Shown here: piece after piece, positions 34,733 to 46,100 of the stretch
How positions within the stretch are numbered: the first letter of the stretch is position 1
Layout of the letters: each line of letters begins with the position of its first letter
Notes under the pieces: generated by a model
What the model saw: only the letters and a program-made list of their open reading frames with translations
Told to the model about the DNA's origin: nothing
Databases searched by the model: none
Made by a program: the position numbers and the translations under genes
NCBI GenBank assembly: GCA_019155185.1
Contig: CM032816.1
Coordinates: 558,001-622,000 of the forward strand
Source of the DNA: Beaufortia kweichowensis
Lineage: Eukaryota; Chordata; Actinopteri; Cypriniformes; Gastromyzontidae
DNA: 64,000 nt
Direction of reading: 5' to 3'

Positions 34733-34810
34733 GCGTTCCCATAGCGTCATTCGCTGACGCAGCGTCTCGTTCCCTCTCAGGGAACAAGGGTTACATACGT
34801 AACCTGAGAC
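34733..34810 (+). repeat. DIRS right terminal repeat
   Basis: It contains the 33-bp direct copy of 34458-34490 followed by CTCGTTCCCTCTCAGGGAAC, AAGGGTTACATACGTAACC and TGAGAC, then satellite from 34811. It includes internal palindromes (GTTCCCT/AGGGAAC and GTTAC/GTAAC). No matching inverted copy exists at the left boundary near 29185. Confidence 0.8.
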
Positions 34811-35047
34811 GTTTTTTAGAACGGTTGCTAGGGTACACTGTTTGGTTGCTAGGGAGTAACTAGGCATGCACCAATGATTATATTTCAAGCAATGAGTTAA
34901 ATGAGCCCACAACAATGTCTCTACTATGTTTTTCTGCAGAAATATAGGTGTTTTAGATCTGTTGATAGGGAACAATGTTTGGTTGCTAGGGAGTAACTAT
35001 GTATGCACCAATGATTATGTTTTAAGCCATTAGTTAAATGAGCCTAC
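34811..35047 (+). repeat. Satellite remnant between DIRS and BEL elements (array 3)
   Basis: About 1.7 monomers of the 137-bp satellite, in register with array 2 across the DIRS insertion, ending ...TTAAATGAGCCTAC at the BEL LTR. The DIRS and BEL elements therefore inserted within 240 bp of each other in the same array. Confidence 0.95.
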
Positions 35048-35486
35048 TGTAGCGGCCCCTCGGATTTATCGATCAAGACGCAGAGAGTTTCAAAACGGGT
35101 GTCATTTATTTCTTCCTCTCAACAAGTACCATGCAGCACAAGTACCATGAACACCGTGAAAACTACAGAACAAATAGAAAAATACAAAATGCTTCTATGT
35201 AACTTCACAATTAATTTACATATAAATCCATATGAAATTAAATGTATTTTTAAGCCTTTATGATAAATGAAATATCACATGCTTCCTTTAAATGAAATAC
35301 AATGCATTATGATTGTTCACAGAAAGAATACATTGTTTTATATTTATGACATGTGCAATTAACCCATAAAGCAATGAAGTAATGACATTCTCTTTCCGTA
35401 AACAAAATCCCTTCTGATAATAATACACAAATTTAATACACATTTCCTTCATACCTCATTCCGCTCTCCAAGGGCGCTAATCAAGT

Positions 35487-36636
35487 TGTAGCGATTCTGT
35501 GGGGATGGTGTTATTTAAAACACTCTCCAGCATCTCTACTAGTTATAGTGAAACTAAGACGTTGTTATTTAAAACACGGTTCAGTTTCAGGTTATAATTA
35601 CTTGTGGCTCAAATGGAAATACTTACAGATAAAGATTATTAACTATATGTATTTTGTAGCATTACCTGGTGCAATAAACGCGTTATTCTTCTGGCCTTGA
35701 TTAACAACGGTCCATGCCCAATACAGTAATACATACAGAGCCGGTAACAGTATCGCACAGTTTAAGGGATGTGTTATGAGCATTAAGCAGAGACAATCAT
35801 GAGTGAATACAAATGAATATTTATTAACTAAGCTACTGAGATATGATATTGGTTAGCTAGCTAACAAAACACATACACATTCACATTCATACAAGATAAA
35901 GCATAGAAAAATTAGAGTAAAGAGTAAAGAATGGCATATTAAATCAGCAGGACACAACCACCGGGTTTTTCTCTACAAAAAGTTCACCTTGGTTAGCCAA
36001 GGGGCAGTTGCTTAAGCGCTGTTGAATTGAGTGATACTTGCATTGAACAGTTAGTCACGTCGGCAAGAATCCTGGTGCGTGGAGAGAAAGAGAGAGTGTG
36101 TCCCGGTGGATTCGCGAAGTCCGTTCGGAGAGCGAAGTTTCGCGAGAAGTGTCGAAGTCTGCCGAAGTAAGATTGCCGGAAAAGCTGTCCTGAAGAAGGG
36201 CAGGTCCCACGAAGTTTTGGAGAGATTCCAAGTTTCTGAGCGAAGAGTTGTTCGATGCATTGTGGTCTTAAAGGCACAGCTGTCACGCCCATGTCAGGTC
36301 TTTTGACCAATGGCAAAAGGACGTGGTTGCGCGGGAGAAATCTCTTTGTCCTTCTCTGTGACAAATGATTTACACAGGTACGGTTTATGTCCTGTTTGCA
36401 CCGAACACATAAACTTATTGCAAATTGAGTATGATGCACGCCATGACTATGTACTGTGCATCATTATTTAGGAAATAATTTGTGGATCATTTTGATACCA
36501 CACACGAGAGAGAAGTGAAGTAAGAACAATAGTTATTCATTCATCTGTCATGACATAAAAGTTAAACTTCAATGACACTGAAATGCATGCAATAACTATG
36601 GCAGGGTATCACGTGATTATGGAGGAATACACACAT

Positions 36637-36705
<69 letters not shown>

Positions 36706-37031
36706 TACAAATTGGGCAGTTTTGTCCCGCTCATCCTAAAGAGTCTCTTTGAGGGTGTTTGGAATGTACTTCTCTAGTCCTCTCTGCAAATCTCCAGGGG
36801 CCTGGAGAATCTCAGGAGTTGAGCTGGGGGTTACCCTCTCTGGGGAAGGCCAGAGAGGTACCATAACTGTCCTCCTGAGTTAAGTAACAACCGGCAGGTC
36901 ATCTAGCTAACCCAGACTTTCTGGAGCCAAAAGGGGTTCTGGTGTTGACTTCCCCCCTAGGAATTTGTTGTCTGTTGTATCTTTATGATCCCTTAAAGAA
37001 ATCCAACATTTGGCCCGGCCAAGTCTCTACA
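35487..37031 (-). mobile_element. Solo LTR of element A inserted in the BEL LTR
   Basis: A complete 1,545-bp LTR, TGTAG...CTACA, in inverse orientation to the copies at 1-1270 and 5847-7227. It is flanked by the 4-bp target duplication AAGT (35483-35486 and 37032-37035). The right BEL LTR shows the uninterrupted site at 49221-49224 (GCTAATCAAGTGTTTCC). It arose by recombination between the two LTRs of a full insertion. It contains 32 AT units at 36639-36702. Confidence 0.97.
36639..36702. repeat. (AT)32 microsatellite inside the solo LTR
   Basis: Sixty-four bases of pure AT repeat. The same site in the two other LTR copies (about 143-160 and 6173-6192) has only about ten units, so the tract expanded in this copy. 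Confidence 0.95.
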
Positions 37032-37287
37032 AAGTGTTTCCGCTATCATCTAGCATGCTCTATTGCTCGATACACTCTCTCAGTTCGGAACTCTTAGAAA
37101 TAATGTGTATGAACATTACAGACGACACGTGAGCACCACGTTGTGAAGAGTGTGTAGCAGAAAGTTTTCCGTCACAAAAGCATTAGAAGAAGAAGAAAAC
37201 GGCGCTAATTTCAAAATAAAAGTGCAGACGAGGAGACACTGCAGAACTACAACATATTACTCTTATGTTATGTTAACCAGTCTCCTT

Positions 37288-38275
37288 GTAACAGTCTTAG
37301 AGACTGTTAACATGTTCTCCCTGTAGTTTTGCTTCCCTGCCATTAAGGGGGCGTCGTCAAGTTAGAGGGGGCGAAGTTAGATTATGCCTGAAAGACAAAG
37401 AGGAAGGAGGTGTGTGGCTGAAGGGGATGAATGGCCTACCTTATGGTGACTCACATGTTGGTATTTGATGTAATTTTTTGTGTTTGCCCAACTTAATGGC
37501 CTCAGGGCATGTGCATTCATCTGGTCAGTGGATTAGCATGATGTGCTAAATCCATATGAAAAGGCCTGCTTACAGGGCTACAGGCAGACTTCAGTTTTGA
37601 TACTCATGGGGATAAGGGCCATGGGATTGAGGAGCTACACACATCTACCAGTTGTGAAATCCCAGCTATGGAAGGCATATCACAAGGATTCTATATTTGT
37701 ATCGTCTTTGATTGAGGATCAGTGTGAACTTTTCTTCAAGCCTTCATTTTTGTGGATTGTTGGATTACTCTTTCTGCCTACAAGTTTTGGACTACAACTA
37801 TATGGACTATGGACCTTTTGGTTTTACACCAACGACTCTCAGATAAGAATTACTGTTCCTTTCTCTTATGGGAATGTTGTGTGAGATTGTCCATTATCTG
37901 TTTGTAAGACATTGAATCTGTTGTTAACTCATGTCAAATAATATGTGTCTTTAAGCTTTGTATTTGTATTTTACCAGTTGCTTGTTTTTCTTTTGGAGCT
38001 GAACATACTTTGAACCATCCTCTGCTATCATGGTTTTACACCATGCGACTCTCAGATAGAATTACTGTTCCTTTCTCTTATGGGAATGTTGTGTGAGATT
38101 GTACATTATCTGTTTGTAAGACATTGAATCTGTTGTTAAGCTCAGTGTCAAATAATATGTGTCTTTAAGCATTAGTATTTTACCAGTTGCTAATTTCAAA
38201 ATGAAAAGAACACACTTTGAACACTGCAGAAATACAATATATTAAACTTATGTTATGTTAACCAGTTATCTCCTT
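37288..38275. other. 988-bp segment present only in the left BEL LTR
   Basis: The right LTR joins CCAGTCTCCTT directly to AACATATAAAT (49476/49477), while the left LTR has 988 bp between the same sequences. The end of the segment (about 38190-38275) is a diverged direct repeat of the sequence just before it (about 37205-37287). A hairpin (ACAGTCT/AGACTGT) sits at its start. Inside, about 37821-37951 is repeated at 38031-38170. An ORF at 37543-37884 resembles nothing I know, and I do not call it a gene. Confidence 0.75.
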
Positions 38276-38500
38276 AACATATAAATATAATACTTTGCAA
38301 TAGAATATTAATGCAATCTATCAGACATTTACACTCCCACCAAATCCTAATACAATGAATGAACGAATACACTAAATAAATTGTACAGGATTTCTTGACT
38401 CTATGAAATGAATAGCCTGAAGTTAAGCTATCAGAGGTGTAACTATAGCATCAAGTATAATAAAGCAATGTGCGCAAGGTTGTCACTCGCTTTCTTCTAA

Positions 38501-39328
38501 TCAGTTCTCAAGGAGGAGCACCAATTTTTTGATTGGTCTCTCAATAACTGAGGGCTTGGAGGGAGGATCTTGTTTTTTATGAGGTTTCCTGTCCCCAACT
38601 TGTACTTTAACTCGACGAACTAAGCCATCACTACTTTGAACAGTCTCAATCACTCTTCCAAGTTGCCACTGATTTCTTGGGAGGTTGTCGTCTTTAATAA
38701 TGACAATATCATCCACTTTGAGGTTGTGCTGAGGTGAGTGCCATTTCTGTCTCATGGATATGTTCAGCAGATACTCCTTTTTCCAGCGGCTCCAAAACTG
38801 TTCGATAAGATACTGAACTCTTCTCCACCTCTTTGTCGCATACAGGTCTTCCTTGACGAATACTCCAGGAGGAGGAAGCGCAACTTTAGACTTCATCATA
38901 ATGAGGTGATTCGGTGTTATAGGCTCCAGTGCCTGAGGATCATTGATTCCATCCACTGTTAACGGGCGACTGTTAACAATAGCCATGGCCTCATATAGCA
39001 GTGTTCTGAGGGAGGCGTCATCAAGTCGACCTGGGCACTGTGCAAAGGTGGCATTCAGCACATTTCTAACCGTTCTGATCTGGCGTTCCCAGACACCGCC
39101 TGCCTGACTGTCAGAGGGGGCATTAAAAACAAATTCACACTGCTTCTCAGTCAGGAAGATTTCCAGTAGCTTAGTGTCACATTGTTTAAGTGCTTCTTTG
39201 AGCTCATTCTTGGCGCCAACAAAGTTAGAGCCTTAGTCACAACGTAGTTGTTGAACAGCTCCTCTCAGGCTGATGAAGCATCTCAATGAGTTGATAAATG
39301 AGTCCGTTGACAAATCTTCGAGCATTTC
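38501..39328 (-). pseudogene. pol: BEL integrase C-terminal part, downstream of the LINE insertion
   Basis: Translation continues the integrase core right after the LINE target site (EMLEDLSTDSFINSLRCFIS), reaches the second catalytic aspartate and hits a premature TAA at 39235-39233, directly before GSNFVGAKNEL. The likely cause is a C-to-T change in a glutamine codon. Beyond it come the end of the core (GGVWERQIRTVRNVLNATF) and the DUF5641-type C-terminal domain (about 38880-38520, with WSRWKKEYL, VDDIVIIKDDNLPRNQW and RRVKVQVGD). The natural stop is at 38501. With LINE and stop the integrase is dead. Confidence 0.88.
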
Positions 39329-39987
39329 AATATTCAATTCAATTCAATTCAATTTTATTTGTATAGCGCTTTTCACAAAGGACATTGTATCAAAGCAGCT
39401 TTACATGTAATGACATAGCAGTCAGTGGTCAGGGATTCAAAAAAACTCTTTAGGAGAGAAAAAAACCCCTGACATGACGTGTTATAGGTGCAATCCGTAG
39501 AATGTGCAATCCGGAATAGGGGACACAAATTGCCATTGATCGCATTCATAACTCACTATGCAGTTTACAGGATACAGATACAGACATTATAAGATACAGA
39601 ACTTCACTATAAGAGAGTTAATAAAAAATGTTATATGTTAAGTGTAATGTGGTAAATTTGATTTTAATATAACAGGTGCCGGAGGTTGTCCTGGGTAGTC
39701 GTCATGAAGCAGCACCAGGGTGGGCATCAGGTGGGGCAGTGTTAAGCCAGCTGGAACTCATTCCTCAGGATACCTCGGAGAAAGGGATAGGGGATAGAGA
39801 GAGAGAGAGAGAGAGAGAGAAAAGGGAGAGGAGGAGGGAGAGAAGGACAAAACAGAATTAGCGTAGCAGCCATTCCTATGTTGATTGTAAGCAGTTTTAT
39901 GTGATATCACATGCAGTATGTATTATGTGTGTGTGCCCGGTTCCAGTTGAGGTTAACTATTGCGGCCTTAGAGAGTTGGGTCAAAGA

Positions 39988-41858
39988 TTATGTGAATGCA
40001 AGTGTAAACAGATAAGTCTTTAATGTAGTTTTAAACTGTTCGACTGTGTCTGAGTCCCGGACTTTACTGGGAAGGTTATTCCATAGTTTAGGAGCTAAGT
40101 AGGAGAAAGATCTGCCACCTTTAGATTTCTTTGATATTCTTGGAACTATTAAGAGCCCGTTGTTTTGTGAACGTAATGTCCGTGATGGGTTGTATGCTGA
40201 TAATAGTTCACGGAGGTCTAGAGGTGCTAAGCCATTTAGTGCTTTGTATGTCATTAACAGAATTTTAAAATCGATGCGATATTTTACAGGTAGCCAGTGC
40301 AGTGTTGCTAGGAGTGGACTAATGTGGTCATACTTTTTGATCTAGTGAGGACTCTAGCAGCTGCATTTTGAACCAGCTGAAGCTTATTTATTTGCTTTGC
40401 ATGACATCCCCAGTAATGAATTACAGTAGTCGATTCTGGAGGTCATAAAAGTGGATTAGTTTCTCTATATCCGAGAAAGACAGCATATGGCATCTTTGAA
40501 ATATTTCTAAGGTGAAAAAATGCAGTTCGGCATGTATTAGAAATGTGACCATCGAAAGACAGATTCTTATCTAGAATCACACCTAGGTTCTTGACTGCGG
40601 AAGAAGGGACAATGGTGCAACCTTCTATAGAGAAGTTGTGGGCTATTGTGTCGTCGTGTTTGGAGCTATTAGGTTCAATAATCAAAATCTCTGTCTTGTT
40701 GGAGTTAAGTAGAAGGAAGTTGTTTGCCATCCATTTTCTAATATCGTTAATACAGTCTATTAGCTTAGTAAAACGGTGGGGTTTGTTAGGTTCTGAGGAA
40801 ATATAGAGCTGGGTATCGTCAGCGTAGCAGTGGAAGTTGATGTCGTGTTTCTTAATAATATCTCCGAGGGTAGCATATATAGTGCGAAGACAATTGGGCC
40901 AAGAACTGATCCCTGTGGTATGCCGTATTTTACCTGAGAGTAGTAGGATTTTTCATCGTTGGCATACACAAATTGGTAACGATCAGTTAAATAAGATTTA
41001 AACCAGGCTAAGGCTTGACCATTAATGCCAACATGGTTTTCAGTCTATCGAGTAGGATTGTATGATCTATTGTATCAAACGCTGCACTGAGGTCGAGTAA
41101 TATAAGAATAGATGTCTCAGCTGCGATCTGATGCTAAAAGGAGGTCATTTGTCACTCGGAGCATAGCTGTTTCTGTACTGTGATGAGGCCTGAATCCTGA
41201 TTGAAATTTTTCATAAATGCTATTTTCGGCTAGGAATGTCTGTAGTTGTTTGGACACAACCTTTTCTAGTATTTTCGATAAGAAAGGAGATTCGAGATTG
41301 GTCTGAAGTTGGATAGGTCTCCTTGGTCAAGATTAGGTTTTTAATGAGAGGCTTAATAACTGCCATTTTGAAGGCCGCTGGGACGTAGCCTAGTTCTAAG
41401 GATGAGTTAATAATGTTGAGTACAGGTTCGAGACTGCAGAAAAAACTTCTTTTAGTAGTTTTGTTGGGATGGGATCTATTATACAGGATGAAGATTTAGA
41501 TGAATTTATTATTTTGTGAGTTCATCTATTTTAATAGCATTAAATGATTCTAGTTGTACTAATGGCATGAAGCGGGACGGTATACTATGCGATATAGAGG
41601 TGGCAGGCTGTGTAGATGCAATATTGTCCCTAATCTGCTCGATTTTATTATCAAAAATTTCATAAAGGTATTACTATCGTGCTGTAGTTTAACATCTTTT
41701 TCTGTAAATGATTTATTTCCAGTCAGCTTTGCGACTGTGTTAAAAAGAAATCTTGGGTTATTTTGATTTTCTGCGATCAACTTGCTAAAATAGGACGCTT
41801 TGGTGGTTTTAGAGCCTGTTTGTACTTGTTGGTGCTCTCTTTCCATGCATCGCGCCAT
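39988..41858 (-). pseudogene. LINE reverse transcriptase remnant
   Basis: Pieces in several frames are collinear with an L2/CR1 RT. 41858-41559 has the pre-RT segment (SYFSKLIAENQNNPRFLFNT). 40969-40760 has KYGIPQGSVLGPIVFALYML followed by a shifted YADD region. 40730-40443 has LLLNSNKTEILII and VKNLGVILDKNLSFDGHI. 40254-39988 has the C-terminus (YKALNGLAPLDLRELL, FSYLAPKLWNNLPS). Multiple indels make it inactive. Confidence 0.88.
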
Positions 41859-42268
41859 ACTTCTAGGTTAAGTAGTCCTCCATCTACGTTCCATTTTTCT
41901 GGTTGCTTTTTTAGTGCTGCGGTGTGGTTATTATACCACGGTGCTGGCGTTCTATCTTTTATTCTTTTAATCTGATGGGTGCGACAAGTTCTAAAGTGCC
42001 TGAAAAAGCTTTGTTTAATGTTTCTGTTATACTGTCAAGATCCTCATTTTATTGATTACATTATGGGTTTGATATAGATTCGGAAGTTTGTTAATAAAAC
42101 TATCTTTAGTGGTAGAAATGATTGATCGGCTTGATCTAAACCGAGGTGTAGGGCGAGGGGGTTTGTCTAAAAGTACAGTGTAAGTTATGAGGCAGTGATC
42201 TGAAATAGCATCGCTCTGAGGTAATATTTCTACGTTGTTTATGTTTAGTCCAAATGATAGAATTAGGT

Positions 42269-42998
42269 CTAAAGTGTGCTTACATTTATCGTGGGACCTG
42301 AAACCTTTTGGCTAACACCAAGCGAGTCCAGGATATCCATAAAAGCTATACGTAGCGCGTCTTTTGGATTATCAATGTGTATGTTAAAGTCACCAACGAT
42401 TAGGGCTTTATCTACATTAACTACTAATTCTGACAGAAAATCTGCAAATTCTTTAAGGAAGTCTATATGATGACCCGGTGGTCTGTAAATGGTAGCCATT
42501 ATGAAGGACAAATGTTTGTTGCGACCGTTTGGAAGTGACATATTTAGCCATTATTTCAAAGGAGTTAAATTTCCTAGATTTAAGATTAACGCAGAATATG
42601 TTGCTATAAATTGTGGCAATACCGCCACCTCTACCTTTTAGACGAGGCTCGTGCTTATAGTAAAAGTCTTGTGGAGTAGACTCATTTAGACTAGTAAAAT
42701 CATCTGTTTTTAGCCATGTTTCCGTCAGGCACAGCGCATCTAGTTTGTGTTCTGTAATAATTTCATTGACAATATATTCTTTGTTGGAAAGCGACCTGAT
42801 GTTAAGCAGGCCGAAGTTTAGCCATTTTGTTGCATCTATTTGTAGGTTATTTTCTAGTTTAATATTAATTAGATTTGTATATTTTGGTTTAGAGTATAAT
42901 AAAGGTTTGTTTGTTCGGGAAACAGACACAGTCTCTATATGTTGATAGGTGGGTTGTAAAAACTCTATATGCTGTAATTTATGTGACTTGAGTGACAT
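42269..42998 (-). pseudogene. LINE apurinic-type endonuclease domain, frame-broken
   Basis: The frame 42998-42453 holds the endonuclease start FGLLNIRSLSNKEYIVNEII, then LDALCLTETWLKTDD with the catalytic glutamate, and a glycine-rich GRGGGIATIY. It is continued in another frame (42541-42269) by MATIYRPPGHHIDFLKEF and the catalytic GDFNIHIDNP. The enzyme nicks target DNA to prime reverse transcription. At least one indel near 42540 separates the halves. Confidence 0.88.
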
Positions 42999-43195
42999 GT
43001 CGTGGCAGCTTGCAGACGGATGGATAGGCCGATTCGTCTGCTTCCTGACCTGGGCCCCGGATAGTCAGATTTTACTCTTAAGACTATTATTCAAATTCCT
43101 AGAGAGGACAGCAGCTCCTTCCCGTGAGGGATGGAGGCCATCTCTCTTTAACAGGTCAGGTCTCCTCTGGAAATATTTCCAGTTGTCTATATAGC

Positions 43196-46100
43196 CTATA
43201 TTATTTTCCGGGCACCACTTAGACATCCAGCCATGCAGTGACAGTAGTCTATTGTAGGTAGAATATGAACAGCTCTAGAGTACAGACATGTGAAAATCAG
43301 GCCGTACCTTTTGTATTCTTTACGGGCTCTCTTTACAATGAAAGGGCCAAAACAGTCCATGCCGCTGTGCGTGAAAGGTGCTGAGGCTTCGACGCGTTCT
43401 TTGGGAAGTTCGGCCATTTGCTGTCTCTCTGTCGGCCGTCGCAGTTTCCTGCAAAACACACAAGTGTGTATCAACTTAGCAACCAACTTGCTCCCACCAA
43501 TTACCCAGAATCCATTGGCCCGAAGCTCCATTAAAGTCTGGCTTCGACCCTGATGGCATGTCTTAGCATGAAAATGAGACACAATCAGCTTGGTGATGTG
43601 GCTGTCATTGGATAGGATGACTGGGTGCTTGATTTTGTGACAGAGCGATGACTGCTTCAATCTTCCACCAACACGGAGGAGTCCTTCAGACCAGATAGGG
43701 TCGAGACGGAAAAGAGAGCTTGAGTTCGGAAGGTCTTTTTTATCTTGAAGCCTCTTTATCTCCTGGGAGAAGGCTTGCTGCTGTACGATCTTAATCACTT
43801 CGTCTGCAGCCTTCTCCCGCTCCTTAACAGTCACATATTCACTGTGTTGTTTCTGTTTAGACCCCAGCCTCTTGATTCTTGCCACCACCTTAAGAATTGT
43901 TGTCCAGGAGGAAAACTGACTCAGACGCCTGAGGATGTCATTGCAGTTTTTGACTTCAGTTGCAAATACCTGAATTGTCTTGACTTCAGGATCACCAACG
44001 AGTAATTCTGATGGGGCGCTGGGTGTTAGAGGTAATTCACGCTCCCAGAGAAACTTCGGTCCTCGCAGCCAGTTTGTTGAATGAATGTCTGAAGCACGCA
44101 GACCTCGAGAAGCATGATCTGCCGGGTTTTCTGCGGTGTCCACATAGTGCCACTGACGGGGATCACTGTTATTCCTTATCAGCTGAACACGGTTCGCAAC
44201 AAATATGTGGAATCTACGGGCATCATTGTTAATGTACCCAAGCACAACTTGTGAATCTGTCCAGAAAACCTCTTCATCAATCTTTATGTCAAGTTCAACC
44301 TTTAACATGACACTGAGTTTCGTAGAAATCACAGCTGCTGCGAGTTCTAGTCTAGGGATACTTGTGACCTTTGAGGGTGCAACCCTTGCTTTCGCCAACA
44401 CGAGACTACAATGGACTTCATCCTTGTCATTTTTGTACCTCAGGTAAGAACATGCACCGTATCCCCCACAGCTGGCATCCGAAAAATGGTGCAACTCCAC
44501 TCTCACAATGTTATGGAAGTCATATGGGTGGTAACATCTCGGAATTGAAACCTCTTTCAACCTGTGAAGCCCATTTATCCACTCCTCCCACCGTGGCCTC
44601 ATACCTTCTGGGAGTGGATCATCCCATCCGATGCCTCTGTGACACAGCTCTTGAAGTATACGCTTTCCAGTTAGGCTGAATGGAGCGATGAACCCAAGTG
44701 GGTCGTAAAGAGAGGCAATGACAGAAAGGCAACCACGCCGGGTTGAAGGTTGATCTTTCAAGCTGCTGCTAAAGCTGAAAGTGTCAGTTTTAATCGACCA
44801 TTGAATGCCGAGTGCACGCTCTGATGGGGTTGGATCCAGTCCTAGAGGTTCGATGGTTCCTGCTCTTTCTGAGGGATCTAAGCAGGCGAGGGCTGCTTCC
44901 TCATTTGAGTTAAATTTATGGAGGTGTAGGCCTCCTCTTTTGCACAACTCCTGTGACTCAGTGATCAGTTTCTTGGCTTCTTCAACCGATGGGACGCTGA
45001 CTAACCCATCATCAACATAAAAGTTTTTCTCCACAAATGTTGATGCTAGTGGATAGATAGCTTTGTGTTGCCGGGCCAGATGTTTTAAGCCAAAGTTGGC
45101 ACATCCTGGAGACGAGGCAGCTCCGAAGAGATGAACCGCCATCCTGTATTCCTGTGGTTCCTTCTCCAAATCTCCACCTTTCCACCAGAGGAATTTCAGA
45201 TAATTCCGGGATTCAGGAGTGACGGAGAACTGATAAAACATTCTTTCGATATCACAGATGATCGCTACGGCCTCCTTCCTGAAGCGGCAAAGAACTCCTA
45301 CCAGAGGGTTGATCAGATCAGGCCCAGTTAGTAGAGTGTCATTCAGAGAAACACCATGGAATTTGGCTGAACAGTCAAATACGACTCTTAGCTTGTCTAG
45401 TTTTCTAGGGTGATAGATGCCGTGATGTGGAAGGTACCACTCAGTCTCTCCTGCAGATGTTGTAAGGGCAGGCTCTGCATCACCCTTGTTAATTGTTTTT
45501 TCCATGAATGTTTTGTATTGATCATAATAATGTTTATTGGTCTTTAATTTCTTCTTAAGGCACTGCAGGCGAACTGTGGCTAGCCTCTTGTTGTTTGATA
45601 GATTGGGTGGACTGTTGCCCTTGAAAGGGAGGGGCATCTCGTAATGTCCATCTTTCTTCTGGGTGATGTTGTCACTGAGGAACTGTATGAAATGAACATC
45701 GTTCTGGGACACATATTTATCTTCATAAGTTCTCTCCGTGAAGTCTGATTCTAGGACTTTTAGAACATCTGTCGACAATGGAATTGGCAGTTCTTTCACG
45801 GTGAGCCGATGCACAAAGCTCTGACTTCCTTGTCTGTCTAAGTGGGGATTTGATGAGCCTATGATACTCCATCCTAGTTTTGATCTCTGTGCAAACGGTT
45901 GATTTTTGTCCCCAATGATAACCTCAAGAGGAGCTAGTGCTGATGGACAGTCATATCCAATCAAGAGCCCTACATCACAGTCTTGAAGGGGTGGTAGCTT
46001 ATCTGCCAAATGTCTGAGATGAGGCCACTGTAAGGCTGTTTCCTTCGTTGGGACATAAGACTTGTCCACCGGAATGAAGTTACGGCTGACGGCCTGCTGT

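Larger units (their letters stand above)
29185..34810 (+). mobile_element. DIRS-type tyrosine-recombinase retrotransposon, left end atypical
   Basis: Gag, RT/RNase H and tyrosine recombinase lie in order on the plus strand, followed by an internal complementary region and a right terminal repeat. This is the DIRS layout. Both flanks are satellite in continuous register, sharing only GT at the junction (AAATATAAGT on the left, GTTTTTTAGAAC on the right), so there is no ordinary target duplication, as expected for recombinase-mediated insertion. The right terminal repeat has no counterpart at the left end, where sequence begins CAAACCGTGTGTTCC. All three genes carry frame breaks. Confidence 0.9.
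35048..38485 (-). repeat. 3' LTR of the BEL element (interrupted)
   Basis: It starts TGTAGCGGCCCCTCGG on the plus strand, as does the right copy at 48779. The likely other end is ...AAGGTTGTCA at 38485, because a sense-strand purine tract (AGAAGAAAGCGAG) lies directly beyond it. Without the solo LTR it is about 1.9 kb. Over the first 440 bp it differs from the right LTR at only two places that I can see, a short A-rich indel and one substitution, so insertion was recent. Confidence 0.85.
39334..43261 (-). mobile_element. L2/CR1-type LINE inserted in the BEL integrase
   Basis: A minus-strand non-LTR retrotransposon with endonuclease, RT and a 3' tail of (ATTGA)n repeats preceded by the sense-strand sequence AGCGCTATACAAATAAAA. 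The target duplication is AATAT (39329-39333 and 43262-43266). Its frames are broken by many small indels, so it is decayed or carries assembly errors. It contains a purine tract (GA)n at about 39797-39820 in the 3' UTR. At 3.9 kb it is close to a complete ORF2-bearing element but probably 5' incomplete. Clade is inferred from RT signature and tail. Confidence 0.85.

Noticed and set aside
37543..37884. 113-codon ORF in the left BEL LTR
   Set aside because: No recognisable domain, absent from the other LTR, and adjacent to a tandem duplication. Probably chance.
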